This document shows, in pieces, positions 35,293 through 47,387 of a stretch of DNA of 64,000 bases. Under the pieces are notes generated by a model that saw only the letters and a program-made list of their open reading frames with translations, ran no database searches and had not been told where the DNA came from. Both the position numbers and the translations under genes were made by a program. The stretch comes from Bisporella sp. PMI_857 (Eukaryota > Ascomycota > Leotiomycetes > Helotiales > Helotiaceae): positions 682,001-746,000 of the forward strand of contig JAJSPD010000009.1 of assembly GCA_021307315.1 (NCBI GenBank), read 5' to 3'. Numbering within the stretch: position 1 is the stretch's first letter; each line of letters begins with the position of its first letter.

Positions 35293-38200
35293 ATGGCTCC
35301 GACTATTGAAGAGCTTGACGCGACTGTGCGCCTCTTTTATGAGGGACGTGGAGAGACTGTAAGCCCATACGCCACTCTGTCTTCTAGAGATATTTGAGCT
35401 CTAGTAAAAGAACATAGGCTGACATGAGAACTTATAGCAAAAGCAAGCACAAGCTACATTAAATCAGGTACGAACCCTCGTTGCGCTTACTGTGCCACAA
35501 AGCTACGATGCGTTACTGACGCTTAAAACAGTTTAAGGAGGATCCAGATGCGTGGTTGCTGGTTGATAAAATATTACAGGATGCTACATACGAGCAGACC
35601 AAATGTTTGTCTCATTCCATCTGCACTATCTCAAGGACGAGCTTGCTGACAAATACATAGACTTAGGTTTGCAAGTCCTTGACAATGTTATCCTGACAAG
35701 ATGGAAGGTTCTACCCAGAGAGCAATGCCAGGGTACGGTTGACCAGAGTACTGCGCCATAATTTGTACTGACTATGAAAGGCATCCGAAATTTCGTCGTC
35801 AATTTCATCATACAATGCTCGAGCTCCGAAGAATCCTTAAAAGCACAAAAGACGCTCCTGGGCAAGCTCAACCAGGTCCTGGTCTCGATCCTCAAGCAGG
35901 AATGGCCTCATAACTGGCCCACGTTCATCAACGAAATCGTTTCATCCTGTCACACAAGCTTGTCGATATGCGAGAACAATATGAATATTTTGCGGCTGTT
36001 ATCAGAGGAGGTTTTCGACTTCTCCGCAGATGCGATGACATCTGCAAAGACGAAGAACCTCAAGACTACAATGTGTGCTGAATTCTCGTCAATCTTCCAG
36101 CTCTGCAATGAGGTTTTGAACAGCGCTACTCAAACAAGCTTGATAACAGCTACTCTTAAAACCCTCCTTCGATTCTTCAACTGGATCCCGCTCGGCTATA
36201 TCTTCGAGACTCCCATAATCGACACTCTTCGAACCAGATTTTTAGAGATGCCGGAGTTCAGAAATGTCACATTACAGTGCTTAACGGAAATTGGTGGGCT
36301 ACAGACAGGACAGCAGCAAGCTTATGATGAGAAACTTGTACAGATGTTCACCGAAGTTTTGACGACAATATCCAAAATCATTCCACTTTCTCTGGACTTA
36401 AAAACCACATACAACTCAAGCAACTCCAAGGACCAAGAATTCATATCGAATCTGGCACTTTTCCTATGCAACTTCTTCAGCGTACATCTCAACGTAAGTT
36501 CAGTTTGCAGTATCCACAATGTCATTCGCTAATTTATATATAGCTAATCGAGAATCTTCCTAACCGTGACTTCCTTACTCATGCCCATTTCTACCTGATC
36601 AGAATTTCGCAGATTGACGACCGAGAAATATTCAAGATTTGTTTAGAATACTGGACCAAACTCGTTCAAGAACTTTACGATGAGATGCAGTCGCTTCCTT
36701 TGACAGATGTTAATCCACTCATCAACATGGGAGTTGGAGGTCTCTCGAGTTCCGGTGCACCAAATCCAAGCTTGCTCGCCAACTATCCCTTACGAAAACA
36801 CAAATACAATGAGGTTCTTTCTAATCTGAGAGTGGTCATGATTGAGAAGATGGTGCGGCCCGAAGAAGTATTGATCGTCGAAAATGACGAGGGCGAGATT
36901 GTCCGAGAGTTCGTGAAAGAGAGTGACACCATCCAGCTCTACAAGACTACTCGAGAATGTTTGGTTTATCTTACACATCTTGATGTCGTGGATACTGAGC
37001 AAATCATGACCGACAAACTTGCTCGGCAGGTCGATGGTACAGAATGGTCATGGGCTAATTGCAACACCTTGTGCTGGGCGATCGGTTCTATTTCGTTGGC
37101 CATGAACGAGGAGACCGAGAAGCGATTCCTAGTCACGGTCATTAAGGATCTCCTTGGCTTAACAGAAATGAAGCGAGGAAAAGACAATAAAGCAGTCGTT
37201 GCCAGTAACATTATGTACATTGTTGGACAATATCCCCGGTTCTTGAAGGCACACTGGAAATTCCTGAAGACTGTGGTCAATAAACTCTTTGAGTTTATGC
37301 ACGAATCCCACGAAGGTGTTCAAGATATGGCTTGCGACACATTCATCAAAATTGCTAAACAGTGCAAAAGACATTTTGTCGCATTGCAACCTGGAGAGAA
37401 CGAGCCATTCATTGAAGAGATTGTGCGCACATTACGCAAGATTACCTGTGATCTCTCCCCTCAACAAGTTCATACTTTCTATGAGGCCTGTGGTTATATG
37501 ATCGCAGCGCAGCCTCAAAGAAACGCCCAGGAGAGGCTGATTACTGAGCTGATGTCCCATGCAAATGCTGCTTGGGACAATGTTATTACACAGGCGCGAG
37601 ATAATCCCCAGATCTTGCAGGATGCAGAGATCATAAAGGTCATCGGAAATATCATGAAGACCAATGTCTCAGCGTGTAGCTCGATTGGAAGCTATTTCTA
37701 TCCTCAAATCGGCAAGATTTACCACGACATGCTGTCTATGTACGCTGTCACAAGTCAGATGATTTCGGAATCTGTGGCTCGAGATGGTGCGTTGAAAATG
37801 TATATTCCAACATACTATACACTACTAATCTCTCACAGGTGATGTTGCTACTAAAATGCCCAAAGTTCGGGGCCTGAGAACAATCAAGAAGGAGATTTTA
37901 AAGCTTATTGAGACATACGTTGAGAAGGCTGATGATCTGGAAATGGTCCGCAACAACATCGTTCCTCCTTTGCTTGAGGCGGTCCTGGTCGATTACAATC
38001 GGAATGTCCCTAATGCTCGAGACGCTGAAGTCCTGAAGGTTATGTCAACAATCATCACCAAGCTTTCTGTACGTTGGACCCCACATCGCTCGAAGTATTC
38101 GGTGATGTGTACCCTTTCTTTTGTTTTCTGTTAATTTCGGCCTTCCTCAGCCGTCGCTTGTGTTATTACTAACGTATAACAGGCGCTCATGGAAGATCAT

Positions 38201-39111
38201 GTCCCGACCATCATGGAGAACGTTTTTGAGTGCACCTTGGAGATGATCAATAAGGACTTTTCAGAATTCCCAGAGCACAGAGTGGAATTCTTCACTCTTC
38301 TCAGATCCGTCAACCTCCATTGCTTCCCTGCTCTTCTGAAGCTGGACAACCGACAATTTAAGTTCGTTATTGATTCTTGCATGTGGGCAAGCAAACATGA
38401 CAACCGCGAAGTCGAGTATGCTGGTCTCAACATGTGTCTCGAGTTGATCACCAACATCGCCGAGACTGATCCCGGCACTTCCAACGCCTTCTTCCAGCAA
38501 TTCTTCATACCCATCTTGCAGGATGTATTCTTTGTGCTTACAGACACAGATCACAAGGCTGGATTTAAGTCTCAGTCTATGCTTTTATCACGCATGTTCT
38601 ACTTTGTCCAACCAGCTGATGGAACATCTCCCAAGATTCAGGGACCGATCTATACGGCTGATCAAGCCCCTGCTGGAACCAGCAACAAGGAATTCTTGGG
38701 AGGCTTCGTTGGCAATTTACTGCAGAACGCTTTCCCTAACCTTCAACCGTAAGTCCATATTGCAATGCTCCCTGCCAACATCAAGCTTACACTAAATAGA
38801 GCCCAAATCAAGGCTTTTGTCGAAGGCCTCTTTACGTTGAATTCCACCTATGATAGATTCAAGTTGAACTTACGTGACTTCCTCATCCAATTGAAGGAAT
38901 TCTCAGGTGACAATGCTGAGCTGTACGCTGATGATAAGGAGCAACTGGAGAGAGATGCTAAGGCCGCTGAGCGAGAACGACTGTCCAAGGTCGGAGGACT
39001 TCTAAAGCCTGCCGAGCTTGCAGAGGACGATGAGGAGTATGTATCCTATAAAGCTCCGCATTAACAATTACCATATAGGATTGAATGCTGATTTGCAATG
39101 CTAGGCTGTGA
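35293..39111 (+). CDS. CRM1: exportin-1 (Crm1/Xpo1)
   Basis: Nuclear export receptor for leucine-rich NES cargo, working with RanGTP at the nuclear pore. Ten exons: 35293-35358, 35438-35467, 35532-35604, 35661-35732, 35781-36493, 36544-37786, 37839-38068, 38183-38748, 38800-39036 and 39105-39111, giving 1078 residues as expected. An importin-beta N-terminal region ([19 protein letters not shown]) leads to the Xpo1 region and the CRM1 C-terminal region ([16 protein letters not shown]). The NES-groove segment reads [20 protein letters not shown], with Thr525 where human CRM1 has the leptomycin-reactive Cys528. The acidic end AEDDEEL is made by a final exon of only 7 nt; an alternative acceptor at 39079 would give IEC instead. 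Confidence 0.96.
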
Positions 39112-40167
39112 CTCGACGAAGAATTACGGATTGATCATGGTCAGGTCCATACAGAAAACTGACAGAATATCCTGTCCTCCGTCTCAAGAGCCTGGATGGT
39201 TGGCAATGTGTACGATAAACAGCACATCTGGTCCGCACCCTGCCAATCTGTTATTGGTGGTGCTTTGCTCTCTGGATACTGCTTTTTAAATTTCCATCAT
39301 CTTTCACGCAGACAATATTATTTGCCAAATTGGCGTTAGGACGGAGTTGGGACCTTGGTCTGGTATTGATATATGTCTTAAAAAGCTGTCTTTCCGTTTA
39401 GAGTTCATTTCTACTTCTTCTATGAGGCTGAGAAAGGAAGATACGCATCTACATTTTTGCGAAAGAGATCTGTCATTTTTTGATACCTCCGCCGACACGA
39501 AGAAAATGGCAATCGCGTAGGAGGCGTGCGAGATGAAGCATATGAGAGAAATGAAGGCGGTTATAGTAGTAGTGAAAGCAAGCTACACAAATTCCCGCTC
39601 TTTCACTTGTATAAACGTGATGATGTTTTATTTACGCCTTTTTAGAGTTGATCCTCTATCTCTTGTAATACCTAACAGCGAGCGTTCTCGAGCGTCTCTT
39701 TATCTCCCGCATCAACAGCCTGGTGGTGTGTACGACACAGCACGGTCATCCACACGTGCACAAACCCGTTCCACGAATAAGATCCCGGAAAGCACAACGT
39801 GCAGCCTCAGCCTTTTCTTTTTTTTGCCTCTTCCACCTTTTCACATGGGCGGCGCGACCTCCCCTTTTTACTTTTCTGCAGCCTGACAAATGGCAGGATG
39901 CGCGTGTGCCGCATCCCCCTGGCTCTGCTGCGCAGTGGTGCAATGCGGCTCCCAGGGACCATGCGCAAGTGATTGGTTGGCAACATCCCAGATGGGAGGT
40001 TTATTTGATATTGTAACCCCGCCTTAGCATTTTTCCATCGAGCAATGAGCATCAAGGGGAGATAGATGTGTGATCCTTTGGAGAGCCAGGGTAGGAATAT
40101 ATGGGTGGGGAGTTTTCTGCTGTTACGGTTCCCTTTTTTTTTTTTTCCTTTCGATGTCAGTACCGAC
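39112..40167. other. intergenic
   Basis: Exportin-1 3' UTR and promoter of the phytase-like gene. A T-rich pyrimidine tract at about 40130-40150 sits directly upstream of the start codon. No gene recognised. Confidence 0.5.
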
Positions 40168-41892
40168 ATGATGTTTCTCCTCAAGCTCGTCTCCGCTGCG
40201 AGCCTGGCTGTGGTGGCCCAGGCGTTTGTGAATCAGGTGCGTATCCTCTTGCAATACTCTTGCAATATATGTGAAGGGGGAAAGGCTGATGTTCTGACAG
40301 ACAACCTGTAATGGAAATACCTATACCTACGAAGAGCTCGCGGGTGTAGGCATCCTCCCGGGTAATGACCGCGACGAGTTCGGCGACACTTTGGGAGGAA
40401 TCGGAAGTGCACTTGCTCTCGACCGCAGCCAGTGGAAAAAGCTCCCCAATGGCTCCTACACAGGCGTCGTCTGGGGTCTTCCGGACCGCGGATGGTACTT
40501 TACCCTCCTAGTTTCCCGCTTCTTTACTGAAACGAGATAGGAACACAGGTGGGACGATCAACTTTCAGCCCCGTGTGCATAAGTTCAGCCTTCTCTTCAC
40601 GCCGAAGCCAGATGCCACGGTCGCTAATCCAAGCGGTCCTAACCTGTTCCTGACGTATAAAGAGACGATTCGTTTCTGTGGCCCAGATGGTACGCCTTGC
40701 ACGGGACTTGATCCTGATGGAACTGGACATGCCAGCTTCGATGGCTTTCCTAACCTGCCTGTTGCGACTTATAAAGGCGATGGTTTCGGCGGTGAAGGAC
40801 CAGGCGGAAAACGCATCTCTGTTGATGCAGAAGGACTTGTCCTCAATACTGATGGCTCATTCTGGGTAAGCGACGAGTATGGGCCATATATCTACCGCTT
40901 CAATGCTCAAGGACTCATGATCGGCGCCATCAGGCCGCCTGATGCAATTATTCCTATGAGGAATGGGACGGAGAGTTTCTCTGCGAACTCGCCGACTTTT
41001 GAGACGGGTGGAGAGGGCGATGTTGTGTACCCGCCTGACAATCCGACGGGCAGGAGCAATAATGCAGGGTTTGAAGGGCTGGCAGCCAGTGGTGATGGCA
41101 AAACGCTTTGGGTGCTTTTGCAGGCGGCTGCCAATCAGGAGGGTGGGCTGGACAAGCAGACAAGACGTTACGTAAGTCTACGAAATCCAAGTTTCTCAAT
41201 CTTCTGAACTGACATATGTGCTTGCTTAGGCTCGTCTTCTGAAATACGATGTTACGAAACCTGATTCCCCTCGCTACACTCGTGAATTCGTCGTCCCACT
41301 GCCGCTCTACAATGACCGCACAGCCAAGCCGTCAAAGAACCCCAAATCTGCAGCGCAATCAGAGATTTTCCACATCCAGAACGAGCGGTTCATGGTTCTC
41401 TCCCGTGATTCCAACGCTGGACATGGAGCGGAGAATACATTGTCCGAGTATCGCCAGATCGACATATTTGACATCACGGGCGCTACTGACGTCAAAGGCA
41501 AGACGTATGATTGTGCGACTTGTGGCATTGCGTCCAACAAGGGTGTGTTAAAGGAGGGCATTACGCTAGCAACATATTGTCCGCTTATTGACTTTAACGT
41601 CAACTCTCAACTTGGACGATTTGGACTGCATAATGGCGGCGAGCAGGACGCTGGACTACTGAATGAGAAATGGGAGAGCATTGGTATTGTGCCCGTTGAT
41701 GGCCTCCTGGGAGACGATGATGAGTGGTTCGTGTTCAGCTTCAGTGACAATGATTTCATTACCCAGGATGGATATATGAATGGTGGCGCATTGCCATACA
41801 AAGATGCAAGCGGGTATAATCTTGATAATCAAGCATTGGTCTTCAAGATCTCTTTGCCTGAACACTCGAGACCCTTCCCGCGAGGTACTTAG
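40168..41892 (+). CDS. secreted phytase-like esterase family protein
   Basis: Extracellular protein of the 'esterase-like activity of phytase' family, a beta-propeller fold; natural substrate not established. Exons 40168-40236, 40301-40494, 40541-41171 and 41230-41892, 518 residues. Residues 1-20 (FLLKLVSAASLAVVAQA) are a signal peptide. Characteristic stretches are GILPGNDRDEFGDTLGGIGS, WGLPDRGWNTGGT, RISVDAEGLVLNTDGSFWVS with DEYGPYIYRF, NAGFEGLAASGDGKTLWVLL, and FMVLSRDSNAGHG. Two N-glycosylation sequons (NGS, NGT) are visible. It contains CxxC-like pairs (CGPDGTPC, CATC) fitting disulphides in a secreted protein. Splices are clean, and one rebuilds the RGW|NTG join. Specificity for phytate should not be assumed. 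Confidence 0.9.
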
Positions 41893-44814
41893 CCAGGTCA
41901 GGTAGGGGATATAAGGATTAAGTAACAAAAGTAATGCATATATTGAACAGGCAGTTTCCCCTTCCAGTCCTCATATAATTATAAACTGCTCGCATAAGAT
42001 CTATGTTTGATCCTCGTGGTCTGTATGGCTTTGCGACGCTAGCAGCACCAAGTCTAGTGAAACGAGGCTGCCTGAATTTGGTTCAGAGACATGGTTTCCG
42101 TAAGCATTAAATGAGGTCTTCTTGCAAGAGGATGTTATGGAACTCCGAGATCGTTTCCTCTCGATCCACAATTTTTTAACAAAGGAAGGGAAAATTGCAA
42201 GCTATTTTGAAGATATATCGGGCATCGTTGACACAGACATAAGCAGAACGCGGTTCGTGCGAGGTGTGAGAGCAGAGGCATACACCAGGGTTTTTACTAC
42301 TTATTCAGGTCGAGGCCTGCAAGTATTCATTCTAGACTTCTCGAAAATGCTTCACTCCAAACTCTGTAGGCTATCAATGCTGCTCTCCTGAACCTCAGCC
42401 TCCAACTACGAGCAAAGCAAAACCATAAACACAAACACGATAGAACAAGTAATGAAAAGAATGGATCACGAAGTGGATCATGAATGATCCGAGGAAGCAC
42501 AACTAGACGCCTCCTCGGCTTTATGATGGGTTACACGGCATCTGCTGACACTGCCAAGATGGGCAGCAATGCAAAAGTGTTAGCTGCTCCATGTAGAGAG
42601 AGTTGAGATATTCTAGAAGGTAATACAACAGGAATGACTGGCAGGGCTGCGCCCATGCCGAGCCGTGAAAACGGTGGTGGTTTGAAGCTCACATGAGGTG
42701 GATTCTCTGTACGACGAACTGTTGATGTTGGCTAGTTCTTAAAGAGCGGGTGGTGTGAGAATAGTTGGTGGTCCGACCAGGCTCCGGATGCACGTGTTCT
42801 GATTCCCAATAAAGCAAGAGGACATGCAGCAACAGCAGCAGCACCGCAGTTTGCCAGTTTATTTTGGATGCGAGGGGGGGGTGGTTGTCTCCTGCCCCCC
42901 ATCTTAAAAAAGTACGAGAATTGATACTTACTTGATGTAGCCCCCTCCTGGAAGCCCTAAATTTCGTAGGGGACGGACACAAACAGGCGAGCCAATCCGT
43001 CGGATCAATTGACCGGCGCGTTTTACTCGAGATGAATTACGCTCAGCCAATCAGAGACAGGGAATTCCTTATCAGGCCGTGGCTTTTCTTCGGACTTGCA
43101 CCGGTCTCGGCCTGCGGGGTGGCCTACGGGGCTATGGCAAGGGTGGTCTCACAAGTAGAGAATGAATCCGCCAGAGCGACGTTGACAACTTATGAGCATC
43201 CCGAATTCAACCGTCGAGTGAAAACAATTCCATTTGTAACAAAACATCAAAATTAATGTTGGGGAAATGGGGGGGCGAGTCGAGTCAGGTACTGGGTTGT
43301 GCCATGCAGGTCCCCTTCCCCCCCCAATTAACCCGGAAGAACATGAATAGCAACCGTAAGTGATCATGAACCATGATGGATATATATGCATCTATATGTG
43401 TACCCGTATTGGGTGGTGTGTCTGAGTGTTGAGTTTTTTGGTGGCAAGCCAAACCATACATACCTTGTTCATGTGGGGGATGATGGATGACTGCTTATCC
43501 GGTAATGTCCTGTAGCTGTATAGTAACTCCAAAAACCAAAAAAGAAAAGAAAAAAAAAAGAGACAGAGAAGAGAAGAGGCGGCGAGCTGACCACAAGTAT
43601 TTTTGGGGCAATCCTTCGTAATAACAAGGCATGTAGTAATTATTTGCGGTGAGCCAGACTCGTACCATATAAACAGCTAATTCCCATTCCCGACTTTAGT
43701 GGACAATCCTGGTTGCGCTGACGTCGTGTTACGATGTGCTCTTTTTCTCTCTCTCACAGAGACTTCCAACCGCTTTTTCTTTCGTGTCTGCACCGAGGCA
43801 CCCTCTGCGAACTCGATCTTGAACTAGATCATTTTGAAATGCCTCCATCAGCTGTATCATCCATGATATCGTTTGGGGGTGGCAGATCTAAGTGGCAGGA
43901 AATGCACACGGGAGGCTATCAGCCAGCTCGTCCACTCATAAACTCCCACCCCAACCTGGAGAAAGTTCCCAAATATCTCGAACCATCCGTTAGAGGGTAT
44001 CTCCGATGATGCACAAGCATTTTCTGCATAATGAGGCACGGTGCAGATGTAGAGATTCACATTTAAATATGTTCTAGAGAATTATCCCTTCCCCCCCCTC
44101 CATTCGACTCTGGCCATCATGGGTTGGTCGTTTGTTCGTCCTGTCAGACCATTGCTACTGATACTTTCCTTCTACTTAAGTTAAAATGCCTCAAATTTGC
44201 AGGTGAGCAGAGCCAAGAAGGGTCGTGTGCATTGAGAAAAAAGTCTGCACATAAGCTCGTCTCCAGGGTCCTGTCTCATTTTGGGGGGGGAGGGGAAGGG
44301 GGAAGGGAGGGGGAGTGCATAGATATTGATTGCTGTTGCTTCTTCCTGCGTGGGTGTATTGTTGTCTGGGTGCTGGTTGTAAAAAAAGTGATAGTTCCAT
44401 AATGGGGTGGTGTAAGTCGGGGTCTTTAAAAGCGACTGCCACAGTGATGGGCGCTGTGGCCCCCTGTCTAGTTAGTGATATTTAGTGGTTAATGGTTAGT
44501 GGGGGGGCACTGTCCGGGCTGTATTCGTAGGATGTTTGTTGCTTTCTTTGAGGGTGAATGCTGCTGGTGGCTCGCCTCCTTGCCCCCCCCTTGCCTTTTA
44601 GGCGGGGTGGGTCTTATCGGACTCTTTCGCAAACAATAAATACTTAATCACTGCCTTGCCCTGCTAAACTCTACACGCTCACTTTTCCTCCCTGTTAACT
44701 TTGACTCACCGCAAGAAAGACACTTTATTTGAAAAAGGTCTTTTCTCCCCCCCTCCCCAAATCTTAGAATCATCCCTTTCCTCTCCCCAGGACTACTACA
44801 CAATAATCACAACC
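41893..44814. other. long G/C-run-rich upstream region of glutamine synthetase
   Basis: 2.9 kb with no recognised gene. It is studded with G or C homopolymers of 6-9 nt (near 42876, 43268, 43318, 44091, 44283, 44502 and 44582). HGATAR sites for GATA-type nitrogen regulators are visible at 44389-44394 and, on the minus strand, at 44614-44619; sites of this length also occur by chance. A 91-codon frame at 43734-44009 follows a TATAAA at 43668. Confidence 0.5.
44283..44314 (+). promoter_or_regulatory. potential G-quadruplex tract
   Basis: Five runs of 3 to 8 G separated by one or two A (G8-A-G4-AA-G5-AA-G3-A-G5) meet the common G4 rule with very short loops. It lies about 500 nt upstream of the glutamine synthetase ATG. 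Structure and any regulatory role are inferred. Confidence 0.55.
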
Positions 44815-46217
44815 ATGGCGACCTCAACTACCGTCTCGTATACGGCAAACGTACGTCTGCCAACCCCTCTAGTTGGTGATCATGACACTCACAATTGCGT
44901 AGCTCCTCAAGTACATGGCCCTCGACCAGAAGGGCAGTGCTATGGCTGAGTGAGTGTTCACTGGCATTTGCTTATGCTCAAAGAAATACTGAACTTTTGA
45001 AAGGTACATCTGGATTGATGCTACAGGAGATGTCCGTTCAAAATCCAAGGTAAGGCTTGCCTCATCTCCCCCTTCCTTCGGCAGAATGCCACCCCGACCG
45101 AGCAAAAGCTAATTGAGATCCTCTAGACCATCCCAAAGACTCCAAAGGCCGATAAGGACGGAGAGATCTCTGCCGAAACCTGGCTCGAGAACCTTCCAGA
45201 GTGGAACTTTGACGGCAGTTCTACCGGACAAGCCCCAGGCGACAACTCTGATGTCTACCTCCGGCCCGTTGCCGTTTTCCCCGATCCATTCCGTGGCACT
45301 CCAAACATTTTGGTTATCACCGAGTGTTGGGATCCCGATGGAACTCCAAACAAGTTCAACTACCGCCATGAGTGTGCTAAGCTCATGGAGGCCCACAAGG
45401 AGCATGAGCCATGGTTTGGCCTTGAGCAGGAGTATACCCTTCTCGATATCAACGATAGACCATATGGTTGGCCACTTGGTGGTTACCCCGCTCCTCAAGG
45501 CCCATACTACTGTGGTGTTGGTGCTGGAAAGGTTTACTGCAGAGATATCGTTGAGGCACACTTCAAGGCTTGCTTGTACGCTGGGGTAAAGATCTCTGGC
45601 ACCAACGCCGAGGTTATGCCAGCTCAATGGGAATTCCAGGTCGGTCCTTGCGTTGGCATTGAGTGTAAGTCGCAAATTTCCGGTCTTACCCCCCCCTCAA
45701 GTATGTACTAATTCTGAGCAGTGGGCGACCACCTTTGGTTGGCTCGTTTCCTCCTCCACCGCATCGCGGAAGAGTTCGGCGCAAAGATCTCTTTCCACCC
45801 CAAGCCAATCCCTGGTGACTGGAACGGAGCCGGTCTTCACAGCAACTTCTCTACCAAGGAGATGCGTGTGGATGGCGGTATGAAGGCTATTGAGGCAGCC
45901 ATCAAGAAGCTTGAGGGTCGCCACAAGGAGCACATCGCAGTTTACGGAGAGGACAATACCCTTCGCCTTACTGGCAAGCACGAGACCGGCAGCATCGACA
46001 CCTTCACTTATGGTGTTGCTAACCGCGGCGCATCCATCCGTATCCCGAGAGAGTGTGCTCACAAGGGTTATGGTTACTTCGAGGATAGACGTCCGGCTTC
46101 AAATGCCGACCCCTACAGGATTACTGGCATCTTGATGGAGACCGTAAGTTATCTTAGATACCAGATATCATAATTGGTTCTTGTGCTAATAATCTGCAGA
46201 TCCTGGGCGGTGTATAG
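44815..46217 (+). CDS. glnA: glutamine synthetase
   Basis: Cytosolic ATP-dependent ligation of ammonium to glutamate, central to nitrogen assimilation. Six exons: 44815-44850, 44903-44949, 45003-45048, 45127-45664, 45722-46143 and 46200-46217, 368 residues, a normal eukaryotic GS length. Motifs in order: the beta-grasp segment [32 protein letters not shown], the active-site [37 protein letters not shown], the ATP-binding [14 protein letters not shown] and [11 protein letters not shown]. The last exon is 18 nt and supplies ILGGV. The first three coding exons are short (36, 47 and 46 nt). The upstream leader is C/T-rich and ends in CCCCAG before the start, so a 5' UTR intron is possible. Confidence 0.97.
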
Positions 46218-46612
46218 ATTTACTTGTTTTAATGGCGTGTATACAAGGAAGGGTATTATGGCCGGGCGAATGTGATTATGAGCGATGATTTTCGTATACC
46301 TGGATGTTCGTAGCTTGCAGAAAGCTTGCCTAGAATTGCTTGGGCTCGATCAATCTGATACCAATCCACAAAAATTGACCTTATTATGCCTTGGACTATG
46401 TGAAAGTCTATCCCGCCTACACTTCATATTGAAAGTGTGCGTATAATCTTTCCATCTAAATTGTGGAGAGGTAGCCTCGTCCAGAGTTACATCAGCCCTG
46501 TATGCAATGTCCAGCGAATATGACGTGCATGAGCTTGTTTCCTCATTCGGTCCCTCATCCCCCCAAAAATATTTTCCTAACCCTCAATTCCTCTCACATC
46601 AATCGAAAAAAG
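46218..46612. other. intergenic
   Basis: 3' flank of glutamine synthetase and promoter of the next gene; nothing else seen. Confidence 0.5.
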
Positions 46613-47387
46613 ATGTATTTCCAGCCTCTCTTACAGAGGACCATCCTCTCGTCATCTCGAATTAGCAAGCATCCGGCCCGCGCTCTCACCACCTTACCAA
46701 ATAACCCGCATATCGTGAGTTCCCTCCCCTTCCCACCAGCGGGCTCCTCCACGCAAACCCGCATAAGGAAGCGTTCCCCCCCCCCTCACCTGCCTACCCC
46801 ATCTCACACGCAGAAGCTAATCAACGAGCCAGTACGTCTTCCCTCACCCCTCGCAACCGACCTCGCACCTCCTCTCCCTGCTGCCCACCGAACCGCCAAC
46901 GGAACGCCTCGCCGTGGGGAGCAGCACCCAAAACCCGCCGACCCCAGACAGCTTCACGCCGAACCCTCGCTTCCTCCGCATCCTCAGCTCCGTCCTCGCC
47001 GCGCACGCGCACCAGGACCCGCAAACCATCGCGCAGGCCGCGGCCTTTGCATCGTCGTCCTCCTCCTCTGCGCTATTCAGGCAGGACAAACGCAAACAGC
47101 GCGGCGCGGGGGGCGGCGGCGGCCGAGGCGGGTTCGTGCACGTCTCCGACTCCAGGGCGCCGCCGGACTACGGGCGCATCGCGTGGCCGGAGGATATCTT
47201 CGGGTCGCTGGAGGTCGATTCCCAGGGCCGGCTCGTGGATGGCGGCGGGAGGTGGCAGGAGAGCGGGACCTACCGGGTCGTGACGCGCGAGGGCATCCTG
47301 GGTTTGAGCGGGTTTTTGAGGGAGAGGTTGGTTGAGCAGTTGAGGAGGGAAGAAGAGGAGCAGGAGGAAGGTGGGAAGCAGGTATAA
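46613..47387 (+). CDS. conserved fungal protein, probably mitochondrial
   Basis: Unnamed. Exons 46613-46714 and 46833-47387, 218 residues. Exon 1 encodes an Arg/Ser-rich, acid-free start (MYFQPLLQRTILSSSRISKH) that looks like a mitochondrial presequence. The core is PPDYGRIAWPEDIFGSLEVD, then GGGRWQESGTYRVVTREGIL and a Glu-rich end. A Pro/Ser/Ala- and Gly-rich linker precedes it. The acceptor was placed at 46832 because GCTAATC lies just upstream as branch point and the frame is then open. An acceptor at 46813 would give a short KLINEP segment that cannot be joined onward. The gene is distinctly GC-rich compared with its neighbours; a long antisense frame (47073-47600) is a by-product of that. 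Confidence 0.7.
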
